Assembly (NCBI GenBank): GCA_963826035.1 | Contig: CAWGVZ010000010.1 | Coordinates: 1,984,001 to 2,048,000, forward strand | Direction of reading: 5' to 3' | DNA from: Actinophytocola sp963826035 | GTDB taxonomy: Bacteria > Actinomycetota > Actinomycetes > Mycobacteriales > Pseudonocardiaceae | Length of the DNA: 64,000 bases | In this document: positions 16,066 through 25,700 of the stretch, piece after piece | Numbering within the stretch: the stretch's first letter is position 1 | How the letters are laid out: every line of letters begins with the position of its first letter | Notes under the pieces: model-generated | Told to the model about the DNA's origin: nothing | The model's input: the letters and a program-made list of their open reading frames with translations, nothing else | Database searches by the model: none | Translations under genes and position numbers: made by a program

Positions 16066-17178
16066 GTGACCGGGGAAGCGGTGCGGCTGCTGCGACGGTT
16101 CGGCAATCGGTACGCGGCCGCCGTCCGGGTCGTGACCCTGCCGCCCATCGGGGCGATCGCCCTGCTCCGGGCCTCGTCCGAGGAGCTCGCGGCCACCGCG
16201 CTGACGGTCGCTGTCGCGGTGATCTGGACCTGCGGCTACGCGTGGTGGTTGAGCCGCACCGGCACGGCCCCGGTGGCCGTGGACGTGGCGGTGCTGCTGG
16301 GTCTGTGCCTGACCGTCTTCTGGACCGACGCGGTGGCCGAGACCAACACCGGGTGGCTCCGGCTCCTGGTCACCTTCGCCTGTGTGACCTGGCAGTGGCA
16401 CACCACACCGCTGACCGGCGCCCTCGCGGCGCTGGCGGCCGGCGGGGGGATGCTCGTCATCATGGACGTGGCCGGGCGGACCCTGAACCCGGCACAGCTG
16501 TGGGTGCTGGCGATGGCCGCCATTTCCCGAGCGGCCTGGGTGCTCGTCACCACGGCCGCGCGGCGCGCCGACCACCTGGCGGCCGAGGCCGAGCGGGCCC
16601 GCCGCGAGGCGGCGGTGGCGGCGGCCGAGCGGGCCGAGGAGCGCGAGTTCGCGAACTCGCTGCACGACACGGCGGCCACCACCCTGCTGATGGTCGGCAC
16701 CGGGCAGGTGCCGCCCGGCGCGCGCTGGCTGGCCCCGCAGGCGCGGCGCGACCTGGCCCGGCTGCGGTCCGCCAGTAGGCCGGCGGCCGAGCAGGCCGAC
16801 CTGGTCGACCTGGTGCGAGCCGACATCGACGCCGGCCACCTGGCCGTCGAGTTCGAAGCCCCGCGACGACTGCCGCTGCCGTTCGACGTGGCCACCGCGA
16901 TCGCCGGCGCGGCCGGGGAAGCCCTCAACAACGTGCGCCGCCATGCCGGAACCGAGCGCGCGACAGTCCGGCTGGACGGCGACGCCGAGGCGGTGCGGGT
17001 CGACGTCGTCGACGAGGGAAGGGGATTCACGGTCACCGACCACGCGGCCGAAACCACCCGGCGTGGTCTGCGGGAGTCCGTGCTCGGCCGGATGGACCGA
17101 ATCCGCGGCACCGCCACCATCAGCTCCGCCGAGGGGGCCGGCACGACCGTGCGACTGGAATGGCGGGCCGGCGGATGA
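16066..17178 (+). CDS. Two-component sensor histidine kinase (NarL/DesK-like)
   Basis: A 370-residue kinase with about 5-6 N-terminal membrane segments (residues 20-165), a coiled-coil linker rich in Ala/Glu/Arg (RRADHLAAEAERARREAAV), the dimerisation/phosphoacceptor helix FANSLHDTAATTLL (His near residue 202) and a C-terminal HATPase_c domain: N-box GEALNNVRRHAG, G1 VDVVDEGRGF and G2 RGLRESVLGRMDRI. GTG 16066 is chosen. It overlaps the next gene by 4 bases and forms an operon with a pseudo-kinase and a LuxR-type response regulator. Signal unknown. Confidence 0.88.
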   Translation: MTGEAVRLLRRFGNRYAAAVRVVTLPPIGAIALLRASSEELAATALTVAVAVIWTCGYAWWLSRTGTAPVAVDVAVLLGLCLTVFWTDAVAETNTGWLRLLVTFACVTWQWHTTPLTGALAALAAGGGMLVIMDVAGRTLNPAQLWVLAMAAISRAAWVLVTTAARRADHLAAEAERARREAAVAAAERAEEREFANSLHDTAATTLLMVGTGQVPPGARWLAPQARRDLARLRSASRPAAEQADLVDLVRADIDAGHLAVEFEAPRRLPLPFDVATAIAGAAGEALNNVRRHAGTERATVRLDGDAEAVRVDVVDEGRGFTVTDHAAETTRRGLRESVLGRMDRIRGTATISSAEGAGTTVRLEWRAGG

Positions 17179-18284
17179 GTGACGACCAGACAGCGGAACA
17201 GACTCGCGCGCACCTGCAACGCGGGCTGCGGATCGCCACGCTGCTCGTGGCCGTGTTGACAGTGGACGTGCTCGGCCTGGCCAACCTGTTGAGCCACCTG
17301 GACTCCCACGACGTTCCCGCGGCCCAGTTCGGCGCCCTCGCGGCGCTCACGGCCGTCCTGGCCGTCGCCGCCGTGCTCGTCGCGCGGAACCGACCGTGGC
17401 GAACGCTGCGCCGGCCGGCGGTCGCCGTGGTGCTCGCCGCGTCCGCACTGTCCTACCTGACCCTGCCGGACGGCGAGACCTCGACCACTGTGGACTGGGT
17501 GTTCGGGGCGGCCAACTGGGTCGGCGTGGTCATCCTGCTCGACCGTCCCTTCCGGACGATGGTGGCGTTCCTGGTGACGCACGAACTGCTGGCGCTGCTG
17601 AACCTTCTGCTGTTTCACGATGTGACCCGGTCGTCGCTGGCGCGGTTCGCCACGGGTTCGGTCACGGTGTTCGGCCTCCCGCTGTGCGTGGCGGTGATGG
17701 CCGCCGTGCTGCGGCGGATCGCCACGGAGGCCGCCGCGGCCACCCGGGAGCTGGAGCGGGTACGGACGGCGGAAGCCGTGGCCGTGGCGGCACACCGTCG
17801 CCGCGCGCAGCGCTTCGCCGAACTCGACGCCACGGCCGCGCCGCTGCTCACCGGACTCGCCGACGGTACGCTCACTCCGTCGGATCCCTCGGTGCGGCGA
17901 GACTGCGCCGTCGAGGCGGCCAGGATGCGCCGGCTGTTCGCCGAGCTGGACACCGTGGCGAATCCTTTGCTGCACGAGCTGCGACACTGCGCCGACATCG
18001 CCGACCGCAAGGGTGTGGAGGTCGAACTGGACGCACGGGGCCGGTGGCCCGTGCCACCCGTGGCCGTCCGGCGCGACCTCACCGACGCCGCGCTCACCGC
18101 GCTCGCCACGGCCGGCTCGTGGGCGCGGGTCACGGTGGTCGGCAGCGCGGACCTGGTGTCGGTCAGCGTGGTGGCGGACTGTGACGAGCTGACCGTACGG
18201 GCGCCGGCGACACCCGATGTGCGGGTCGACACCATCAGCGGTGCCGGGACGGTGTGGATGGAGGCGCAGTGGAAACCGACCTGA
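17175..18284 (+). CDS. Degenerate sensor-kinase-like membrane protein (pseudo-kinase)
   Basis: A 369-residue protein starting at an ATGA overlap with the active kinase. It has the same layout: about 5-6 membrane helices (residues 20-185), an Ala/Glu/Arg coiled linker, a helical segment and a C-terminal domain of HATPase size. The phosphoacceptor His and N-box are absent: the expected N-box position reads RRDLTDAALTALATAGSW, and no DxGxG motif is visible. It should not bind ATP or autophosphorylate in the normal way. It may act as a co-sensor or inhibitor of the upstream kinase. Its stop lies 15 bases inside the response-regulator gene. Confidence 0.7.
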   Translation: MSDDQTAEQTRAHLQRGLRIATLLVAVLTVDVLGLANLLSHLDSHDVPAAQFGALAALTAVLAVAAVLVARNRPWRTLRRPAVAVVLAASALSYLTLPDGETSTTVDWVFGAANWVGVVILLDRPFRTMVAFLVTHELLALLNLLLFHDVTRSSLARFATGSVTVFGLPLCVAVMAAVLRRIATEAAAATRELERVRTAEAVAVAAHRRRAQRFAELDATAAPLLTGLADGTLTPSDPSVRRDCAVEAARMRRLFAELDTVANPLLHELRHCADIADRKGVEVELDARGRWPVPPVAVRRDLTDAALTALATAGSWARVTVVGSADLVSVSVVADCDELTVRAPATPDVRVDTISGAGTVWMEAQWKPT

Positions 18285-18937
18285 TCACGGCGGTCATCGT
18301 GGACGACCACGTGGCGATCGCGGCGGGCGTCAGGTACTGGTGCGAACAGGCCGACCCGCCGATCCGCCTCATCGACGCCGGCGACCGGCTGGCCGACGTG
18401 TGGACGGGGCCGGGCGCCGACGCCGACGTGGTGATCTTCGATCTGGAGCTGGTGCCGAGGCAGCCGGAGTTCGGCGAGCTCCGCCGGCTGGTCGACAACG
18501 GCCGCCGGGTGGTCGTGTACTCACAGCATGCCGACAACGCCACCGCCATCAAGTGCATCGACCTCGGCGCGCTCGCCTACCTGACCAAGCGTGAAGGTCC
18601 GGATCATCTGGTGTCCGCCATCCGGGCCGTCGCGGAGGGTCTGCCCTACACGGCGCCGTCCCTGTCCGGTGCGCTCGTGGCCGACGACACCCCCGACCGG
18701 CCCCGGCTGTCCCCTCGGGAGACGGAGGTGCTGCGTGCGTGGTTCGCCTCCTCCTCCAAGGAACTCGTCGCCGCGAAGCTCCACATCACCATGAAGACCG
18801 TCGACACGCACATCGCCAGGGTGCGGGTGAAGTACGCCAGCGCCGGGCGGGCCGCCCGCACGAAGAGCGAACTCGTCACCCGGGCGCTCGACGATGGTGT
18901 GATCACGCTAGCCGAGCTCAACCAGACCTCGCTGTAA
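18269..18937 (+). CDS. LuxR/NarL-type response regulator
   Basis: A 222-residue regulator. The receiver domain starts ITAVIVDDHVAIAAGV (acidic pair), with the phosphoacceptor Asp in DVVIFDLELVP, a Ser in VVVYSQHAD and the conserved Lys in AYLTKRE. The C-terminal LuxR helix-turn-helix is LSPRETEVLRAWFASSS, ELVAAKLHITMKTVDTHIAR. GTG 18269 is preferred to GTG 18254 because GGAGG lies at 18259-18263; it overlaps the previous gene by 16 bases. It should be phosphorylated by the kinase at 16066, with the pseudo-kinase modulating. Confidence 0.88.
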   Translation: METDLITAVIVDDHVAIAAGVRYWCEQADPPIRLIDAGDRLADVWTGPGADADVVIFDLELVPRQPEFGELRRLVDNGRRVVVYSQHADNATAIKCIDLGALAYLTKREGPDHLVSAIRAVAEGLPYTAPSLSGALVADDTPDRPRLSPRETEVLRAWFASSSKELVAAKLHITMKTVDTHIARVRVKYASAGRAARTKSELVTRALDDGVITLAELNQTSL

Positions 18938-19018
18938 GGCGTTCGCCGGACAGCGGCGGCGGCTCGACCTCATTACGGTGAAGCGCGATCAGGGGTGCGT
19001 TCACGTAGGGGGAGTTCA

Positions 19019-20032
19019 ATGAGGTCATCGAGGGTTGCCGCGGCGATCGCGGTCGCGGTGGTGCTGGTGAGTGCGGGATGTAGCGACGACTCGGCGGGAT
19101 CGGGGGGTGTCGCCGAGCCACCCGACCCACCCACCCTGGAGCTGAAGCCCACGGGCGAGGACGTGGCGGAGACCGGGTTCGACGAGTGCGGCCTGGTCGA
19201 ACCGGCCGAGATCGCCGAGGTGCTGGGGGTCGACGCCATGTACGTGACCGCCCGCTCGGCGGTGGAACTGGACGCGGAGGGCGACCGCCGCGCCGGGTGC
19301 AAGTACCTCCCGGCGGAACTGCCGGGCATTTCCGCCATGGAGATCGCCACGGTGACGGGCACCGACCCCGAGCGGTTCTTCGCGCCGTTCGCGGACAACT
19401 TCCAGAACGTGGAAACGATCGCCGACCTGGGCGACCGCGCCGAGGCGGTGGCGTACGGCGGGGAGGGCACCCACTACATCGAGATCCGGACGATCCTCGG
19501 CGACCGGGGACTGCACTTCCACTACGCCTACGCCGACGAAGGCGGTCTCATGCCCGAGGCGGACGGGCGGGCCGCCGCCCTGATCCTCACGAAGGCGTTG
19601 GAACAGCTGCCGGACGAGGTGGTGATCCCCGACGGGACGCCGGAGGGCAAGTGCGCGGACGTCGATCTCGAGGCTGCCGCCGAGGTCGTGGGCGGCGAGC
19701 TGACGATGGCCAGGTCGGTCCTGTCCGATGACGGCGCCATGAGCTGCGCCTTCACCGGCGGCAACGTGACTCTCGACATCGCCGTGACCACCGACCCGGA
19801 CCGGGTGGCGAAGGACGCCGTCGAGCCGGACACGATCACCCACGCCGACATCGGCGACGGTGCCCGGCTGATGATCACCGAGGCCGGCGGGCTGCTCGCC
19901 CGGGCCAACGTGGGCGACCACGTGGTGATCGTCCAGGGGGGCTACGCCGAGGCCGGCTCGGTCACCGAGCTGCGGCCCGAGGACGTCGAACTGGTGCGGT
20001 CGATCGTCGACGTGGTCGGCGAGGGGAACTGA
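19019..20032 (+). CDS. Secreted lipoprotein with duplicated DUF3558-like domains
   Basis: A 337-residue protein with a leader and lipobox VSAGC, a Gly/Ser/Pro linker, and two similar halves. Each begins with a conserved Cys near an 'aevLG' helix (CGLVEPAEIAEVLG and CADVDLEAAAEVVGG), has a second Cys (AGCKYLP and AMSCAFTGG), and ends in an 'LGDRA'/'IGDGA' turn, as in DUF3558-type lipoproteins. ATG 19019 follows GGGGGAG. It lies 81 bases after the response regulator on the same strand and may be a surface component of that sensing locus. Function unknown. Confidence 0.75.
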   Translation: MRSSRVAAAIAVAVVLVSAGCSDDSAGSGGVAEPPDPPTLELKPTGEDVAETGFDECGLVEPAEIAEVLGVDAMYVTARSAVELDAEGDRRAGCKYLPAELPGISAMEIATVTGTDPERFFAPFADNFQNVETIADLGDRAEAVAYGGEGTHYIEIRTILGDRGLHFHYAYADEGGLMPEADGRAAALILTKALEQLPDEVVIPDGTPEGKCADVDLEAAAEVVGGELTMARSVLSDDGAMSCAFTGGNVTLDIAVTTDPDRVAKDAVEPDTITHADIGDGARLMITEAGGLLARANVGDHVVIVQGGYAEAGSVTELRPEDVELVRSIVDVVGEGN

Positions 20033-20055
20033 GCGGCGCCCAGCGGCGGGTCCGA

Positions 20056-20110
20056 TGCACCGAACGACGCTTTCGGTGCGTTGAGGGCACCCAACGACGC
20101 CTTCGGTGCA
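20056..20110. repeat. Two tandem stem-loop repeats upstream of the LexA-like gene
   Basis: Unit 1 (20056-20080) is TGCACCGAA-CGACGCT-TTCGGTGCG and unit 2 (20086-20110) is GGCACCCAA-CGACGCC-TTCGGTGCA. The loop is the reverse complement of that at 15880, so these are inverted copies. They occupy most of the gap between the lipoprotein and LexA-like genes, ending 50 bases before the latter's start, where they could act as terminator or influence the promoter. Confidence 0.85.
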
Positions 20111-20159
20111 TTGTCCGCTCGCGCCGCTTCGCACCCGCCTCATGCAATACCATCCCCCG

Positions 20160-20813
20160 GTGACCACCTACGACGACGTTTTCGACCACCTGGACGCCTC
20201 GGCCCTGCCGACGCGCCAGCAGCAGATCCTGGTGGCCATCCGGGACTCGGTGGTCCGGTACGGCTACTCGCCGAGCACCCGCCAGATCGGCGAGGCGGTC
20301 GGGCTCCGGTCGACGTCGTCGGTCTCCAAGCACCTGGCGAGCCTGGAGGACAAGGGGTTCCTGCGGCGCAGCGACTCGGTCTCCCGGCCGATCGACGTGC
20401 GCGCGTTCCTCCAGGAACCCCAGCACACGCCCGCCGGCGACGGCGTGACCGTCCCGGTGGTGGGCGACATCGCCGCGGGAACCCCGATCATGGCCGAGCA
20501 ACACACGGACGACATGCTGACGCTGCCCCGCGAGCTCACGGGCCGCGGCACGGTCTTCGGCCTCCGCGTCCGCGGCGAGTCGATGGTGGACGCGGCGATC
20601 TGCGACGGCGACATCGTGGTGGTGCGCCAACAACAGGAGGCCCACACGGGTCAGATCGTGGCGGCCATGATCGACGACGAGGCGACGGTCAAGGTGTACC
20701 GGCGCAGCAACGGCCACGTCTTCCTCGAACCGCGCAACCCGGCCTTCGAGACGATCGACGGCGACGAAGCGGTCATCCTGGGCATCGTGGTGTCAGTACT
20801 GCGCAGCGTCTGA
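20160..20813 (+). CDS. LexA-like self-cleaving repressor (paralogue)
   Basis: A 217-residue protein with the LexA winged helix (LPTRQQQILVAIRDSVVRYG, STRQIGEAVGLRSTSSVSKHL) and the S24 autocleavage domain: cleavage region VVGDIAAGTPIM (Ala-Gly bond), nucleophile Ser in LRVRGESMVDAAICDGD and general-base Lys in DDEATVKVYRR. All catalytic parts are present, so RecA-stimulated autocleavage is expected. The N-terminus and linker differ from what I remember of the main actinomycete LexA, suggesting a second copy with its own targets. GTG 20160 is the likeliest start; ATG 20142 is possible. It overlaps the end of the convergent secreted-protein gene by 21 bases. Confidence 0.82.
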   Translation: MTTYDDVFDHLDASALPTRQQQILVAIRDSVVRYGYSPSTRQIGEAVGLRSTSSVSKHLASLEDKGFLRRSDSVSRPIDVRAFLQEPQHTPAGDGVTVPVVGDIAAGTPIMAEQHTDDMLTLPRELTGRGTVFGLRVRGESMVDAAICDGDIVVVRQQQEAHTGQIVAAMIDDEATVKVYRRSNGHVFLEPRNPAFETIDGDEAVILGIVVSVLRSV

Positions 20814-21741
20814 CGGCCTCTCCGGGAACGTCCATGTCGCGCGGTCACCCGGGCCCACCACCAGCGTCGACCGGCCCAGCTGTTCCTCGTGCCGGTACGA
20901 CACGCGATGCTTGAGCGAAAAGTCGACCGACCGCAGGCCGATCTCGTCGATCGGGACACCGTCGAGACGGATGGTCGTGCCGCCACGCACGGCCTTGACG
21001 CCGTCCCGCACCGGGTGGAGATGGAAACCGCCGGCCTTCAGCATCGGCACCGTGTTCGCCAGGTCCCGTTCGGTGACCGCCAGGTGGATGCCGGACACGT
21101 CACGCATCAGCTTGCCGCGGTAGGCGTCCGGCAGGTAGCGCTCCCGGCTGATGTCCCCGGGGAACTCCGCCGGTTCGGTCTTGCTGCGCGGGTCGGCGAA
21201 GTACTCCGGCGCGTACTCCATCCCCCACACGCCGAACGTGTCGTACTCCGTGGTGGTGAAGAGCGCGTCGAACCACGGCACCGGGATGCCGTCGCCGAAG
21301 TCGCGCTGCTGCTGGAACCTGAACGGATCGACGATCCCCTGTTTCCGCAGCCGTTCGACCACGGTCGCCAGCTGACCGTCCCGCTCGACCGAGACCCCCA
21401 TCCCGCCGGCGCCGAAGACGCCGCTCGGGCCGGGCAGGTCACCGACGCCGAACAGCTCGAGGTAGGTCTCGCGTCCTTTCAGATAGCGGCCGGTCCAGGT
21501 CCCGTCGCCGCCGGTGGTGGTGCGGACCTCGAAGTCGGCGAACTCACGGAGATAGGTGGAGTGCTCGATGGCATCGGCCGTCGCGCGGTCGACCACGCCG
21601 TAGGCATGGTTGAAGAACAGCAGCTGCCGATCGTCCGGCCGCCCGGTTTCGTCGGCCTGCGCCGTCCCGGTGAGGGTGACGGCGGCCGTCGCGGCTAAGA
21701 GGCCGCGCAAATAGGGGTTGAGCGGTGACCCCGTTGCTGAG

Positions 21742-21809
21742 GCAGGCACAGGCGTTGGTGATCATGAAGGTGTCTACGCTTCGTGATCATCAGAGGTGCC
21801 TGTGCCTGC
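21742..21809 (+). promoter_or_regulatory. Subterminal hairpin covering the transposase start
   Basis: GCAGGCACAGGC (21742-21753) pairs perfectly with GCCTGTGCCTGC (21798-21809), and within it TGATCATGAAG (21759-21769) pairs with CTTCGTGATCA (21779-21789) with one mismatch. The transposase GTG (21796) lies in the stem base. Read-through transcripts from outside the IS would hide the start codon, a known safeguard in several IS families. Confidence 0.65.
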
Positions 21810-22644
21810 GTTGCCATCATGGCTGACTACCCCGTTGTGGGACCAGTTCGCCGCGCTGATCCCATCCCGACCTGTGGTCGATCCCACGCACCCGTTGGGG
21901 TGCCACCGTGCCCGGCTGCCTGATCGGGTCGTGTTCGACAAGCTGATCCAGGTGTTGCGGTTCGGCTGCTCCTACGAGGCGATCGCCGACACCACGTGTT
22001 CGGCGTCCACGATCCGCAACCGCCGCGATGAGTGGCTCAAGGCCGGGCTGTTCGCCCAGCTCAAGCAGATCGCGCTGGACGCCTACGACCGCATCGTGGG
22101 CCTGATCCTGGACCAGATCGCGGTGGACGGCTGCATCACCAAAGCCCCCGGCGGCAGTGAATGCGCTGGCCCGTCCCCGGTCGACCGCCGCAAGCAGGGG
22201 ATGAAACGGTCGCTGATCGTCGAGGGCTACGGCATCCCGCTCGGGAGGGTGCTGGCCGGCGCGAACCGGCACGACTCGCCGCTGCTGGCCCCGACCTTGG
22301 ACAAACTCGCCGACCTCGGTCCGTTGCCCGACGAGATCACCGTGCACCTGGACTCCGGCTACGACTCAGGCAAGACCCGCGACGAACTCGCCGGACGCGG
22401 CCTACACGGACAGATCGCCCACAAGGGCGAGAAAGCGCCCATCCAGGCCAGCGACCGCTGGCAGGTGGAACGCACGAACGCCTGGCACAACGCGTTCAAC
22501 CGACTCCAACGCTGCTACGAACGCCGCGAACACGTCATCAACGCCTACTTCGACCTCGCCGACGCGATCATCACCATCCGTAGCCTGATCCGAAAAGCCT
22601 GGACCCTCTACCGCTGGGACACCCGACCAGCACGCCGCCCCTGA
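21796..22644 (+). CDS. IS5-family DDE transposase
   Basis: A 282-residue transposase from GTG 21796, preceded by CAGAGG. The N-terminal domain has the helix-turn-helix-like RLPDRVVFDKLIQVLRFGCS and CSASTIRNRRDEWL. The catalytic triad is visible as Asp in QIAVDGCITKAP, Asp in VHLDSGYDSG and Glu in WQVERTNAWHN with the following R-R-Y (LQRCYERREHV). It catalyses cut-and-paste movement of the surrounding element. The gene is intact. Confidence 0.92.
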   Translation: MPVPALPSWLTTPLWDQFAALIPSRPVVDPTHPLGCHRARLPDRVVFDKLIQVLRFGCSYEAIADTTCSASTIRNRRDEWLKAGLFAQLKQIALDAYDRIVGLILDQIAVDGCITKAPGGSECAGPSPVDRRKQGMKRSLIVEGYGIPLGRVLAGANRHDSPLLAPTLDKLADLGPLPDEITVHLDSGYDSGKTRDELAGRGLHGQIAHKGEKAPIQASDRWQVERTNAWHNAFNRLQRCYERREHVINAYFDLADAIITIRSLIRKAWTLYRWDTRPARRP

Positions 22645-22747
22645 AGATCACCTATTTGCGCGGCCTCTAAGACCAGAATCCGACGAATCAGCATGTGGCC
22701 GAGCATAGGACGCACCCCGCATCACTGCTGCAACACGAATGCGGGAC

Positions 22748-25700
22748 CTAGGGGCCGCCCTGCGGGGTTGCCTCCGCATCGGATGCCTCGGGTGCTCCGT
22801 CCTCGGGAGACTCGGCGCTCTCGGATGGCCCGGGTGCGCTGTCGGCCGGCGAGCGCCGGCGCCACCAGCGCAGACCGAACCAGCCCGCCGCGGCCGCCGC
22901 CAGCACCAGCACCGCGATCCAGATGGCGGCCGCCCAGTTGAAGGGTCCGGTGAGCTGCCCGGGCTGCACCAGCACCTTCACCTGCTGGACAGTTCCGTCG
23001 AAGTAGTACAGGTTGCCGTGGCGGTCGAAGGCCAGCTCGGTGATCGGACCGCGGCTGTTGTCGATCCAGGGATTGTCCGCGACCTTCAGGATCGTGCCAT
23101 CGGGGTCGACCCGGTGAATGCCGTCGTAGCTGCCGATGTAGAGGTTTCCGCCGTCGTCGACGACCACGTCCATCGGATTGTCCAGCGGTGTTTCCAGCGA
23201 TACCTCGGTGGGCTCGCCCTCGGCGCCCACGCTGTACACCCGATTCGCCTCGGTCGCCGCCACATAGAGCCGTTCCTCCGCGCCGACCGCGATACCGTCC
23301 ACCGCCTCGTCACCGCGGTAGGCCTCCGCGATCTTGCCGTCGGCGTCCACCCGGTACACGTTCTGGTCGGTCGCGATGTACAGCTGTCCGCCGGGGCTCA
23401 CCGCCAGGTCGGTCACCTCCCAGAAAGTGGCCAGCGCCGCATCCGTCTCTACGCGGTCCTCCCCCTCGCTGAAGGGACCGCCGCCGGCCACGACCACCGC
23501 CGGCTCGTCCACGGCCACGCGGTAGACGACGCCGCCCGCCGCCACGTAATGCGTGCCGTCCGGCCCGACCACCATTGCCCCGGCCGTCGCCAACTCGGGC
23601 TGGTCGAACGGCTGGGTGAGCCGGCCCTCAGCGTCCACTTTGGACAGATCGCCGGACTGGTGGTTGATGAGCAGTCCACCGTCCTGGTCGACGGCGATCG
23701 ACCGCGGGTTGACCGGCGTCTCGAGCGCGGGCCGGTCATCGGCCACCTCGTCCTCGACGAGGGTGGCGACCGTGGTGATGGTGCCGCCCCTGATCTCGCG
23801 GATCCGGTCACCGGACACACCGATGACGGCCATGACCCCATCGGCGCCGACGGTGACCGCCTGTGGTTCGTTCAACGCGGCCGCCGTGGCCGCACCGTCA
23901 TCGCCGTTGTCGGCGCGCTCGCCCGTGCCGGCGACCGTCGTGATCGTCCCGTTGGGATGGACCGCCCGGATGCGGGCGTTGTATGTGTCGGCGATGTACA
24001 GCACCCCGTCCGGACCGACCGCGAGGTCGCTGGGGTTGTTGAGCTCGGCGGCGTCGGCCGGACCGCCGTCGCCACCGAAACCGGCCTCCTGCTCGCTGCG
24101 GTAGCTGCTGCCCGCGATCGTGCGCATGATCCCCGCCGGGTCGATCATCCGCACGGCGGGCCGGACGTACTCGACCCCGTTGTCCAGCACGTACACCCGA
24201 CCGTCGGGGCCGAGCTCGATGGCGACCAGGTGGAAGAGGCCGGCCTCGGCCGCTGGGTGACCGTCGGCGTCGTTCTGCCACCGATCGCCATTGCCGGCGA
24301 CCGTGCTGATCGTGCCGTCCGGGGCGACCCGCCTGATCCGCATGTTGTGGTCCTCGGCGATGTACAGGCTGCCGTCCTCGGCGACCGCCACGTCCGACGG
24401 CGTCACGGTGGCCGCCGTGGCCGGACCGCCGTCGCCGTGGACGGTGACATTCTCGCCGAAGGTGCCGCCGGAGTCGCCCGGCACGCCGTTGCCGGCCACC
24501 GTGGTGATCACGCCGTTCGGGTCGACCTTGCGCACCCGCTCGTTCCCCGAGTCGGCGATGTAGACGCTGCCGTCCGGGCCGACGTCCAGACCGGCCGGCA
24601 CTCTCAACGCCGCCTCGGTCGCCTTGCCGCCGTCGCCGGCGTACTCGGCCCCGCCGGTCCCGGCGAACACCGACGTGGTCCCGTCGGCCGCGACCTTCAT
24701 GACACGGTGCCGGTTCAGGTCGGAGTAGTACCGCGATCCGTCGGGGCCGAGGGCGATCCGCTTCAGCTGGACCGGATCGGCGGGGACCGGCGCGTCCGCG
24801 GGTTCTTCGTCCTCGCCGGAGCCGGCGACCACGTGCACGGTGCCCGGCTCGTCGCCGTCGTACGGGGACGGGTAGTCCGGAGCGCCGGCGGGTTCCTCCT
24901 CGGGTGCGTCGCGGATCAGCCGGTGCACGCGTGCGTTGCTCCGGATGTAGATGTCGCCGTCCCTCCCGATGGCCATGGCGGACGTGTCGCTGTCGTCCGG
25001 CACGATCGGCGTGAGGGAGGTGATGATCCCCTCGGGGTCGATGACCCGCACGACGTGGTTCCCCTTGTCGTGGATGTAGACGTTGCCGTCCTGGTCCACG
25101 GCCAACCCGCCGAGCCGGTCACTCAGCTGTGCCTCCACCGCCGGACCGCCGTCGCCGCCGAAGCCGACGCTTCGCCCACCGGCCACCAGTTGCATCGTCC
25201 CGTCGGGATCGACGCGGTGCAGCGCGGGCGGCGCCGGTGCTTCCGTGGCCGCTACGACGTACACGGCACCTTCCGCGTCGACGGCGATCGTGTTCTCGTG
25301 GCGGGACAGGCTGGCCTCGGTCGCGGGTTTCCCGTCGGCGGCAAAGGGATCCAGCGGGCCACCGCCGGCGAACGGCGTGACCGTCCCGGCCGGATCGATC
25401 TTGATGACCTGGTCGGAGCCACCGACGTAGACGTTCCCCGCGCCGTCGACCGCGATGTCGCTCGCGTAGGAGAAGGCCCCGCCGATGTCGGCCAGGTGGG
25501 TCGACGTCCCGTCCGGAGCCAGCCGCCGGACCGTATAGCGGCCGGCGATGTACAACGTGCCGTCGCTCGTGGCGGTGACGGCGGAGGGCCGGTCGCTCGG
25601 GCTGTACTGCCAGCCGTTCACCTCGGGTCCGTCGGTCTCGGGTGACCGCAGGGCGCGGGTCCCGGGCACCGTGTCGATGATCCCGTCGCTGTTGACCGCC

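Larger units (their letters stand above)
21699..22667 (+). mobile_element. IS5-family insertion sequence, TAA target duplication
   Basis: A 969-bp element with 17-bp perfect terminal inverted repeats (GAGGCCGCGCAAATAGG at 21699-21715 and its complement at 22651-22667), flanked on both sides by TAA (21696-21698 and 22668-22670). A three-base TNA duplication and single transposase gene fit the IS1031-type group of IS5. Both ends and the transposase are intact, so it may still be mobile. Confidence 0.88.
20793..22706 (-). pseudogene. Secreted DUF5829-like protein gene split by an IS element
   Basis: The body (20793-21698) encodes about 300 residues, with QLLFFNHAYGVVDRATADAIE, HSTYLREFADFEVRTTTGG, a GVSVERDGQLATVVERL region and a final strand ending TWTFPERPSD. 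It resembles secreted DUF5829-type proteins (name from memory). An IS5-type element sits at its 5' end. If the element and one TAA copy are removed, the minus strand reads from ATG 22706 (or 22694) through LIRRILVL directly into AATAAVTLTGTAQAD, a typical signal peptide with an AQA cleavage site. The insertion therefore separates the start and most of the signal peptide from the body. A fused frame from inside the IS could still be read but would lack a proper signal peptide. Confidence 0.75.

Noticed and set aside
22739..25645. A 968-codon open frame on the plus strand opposite the NHL-repeat gene
   Set aside because: It is the antisense shadow of a GC-rich repetitive gene; its translation is Val/Arg/Gly/His low-complexity without domains, while the minus strand gives a signal peptide, NHL repeats and a TM anchor.
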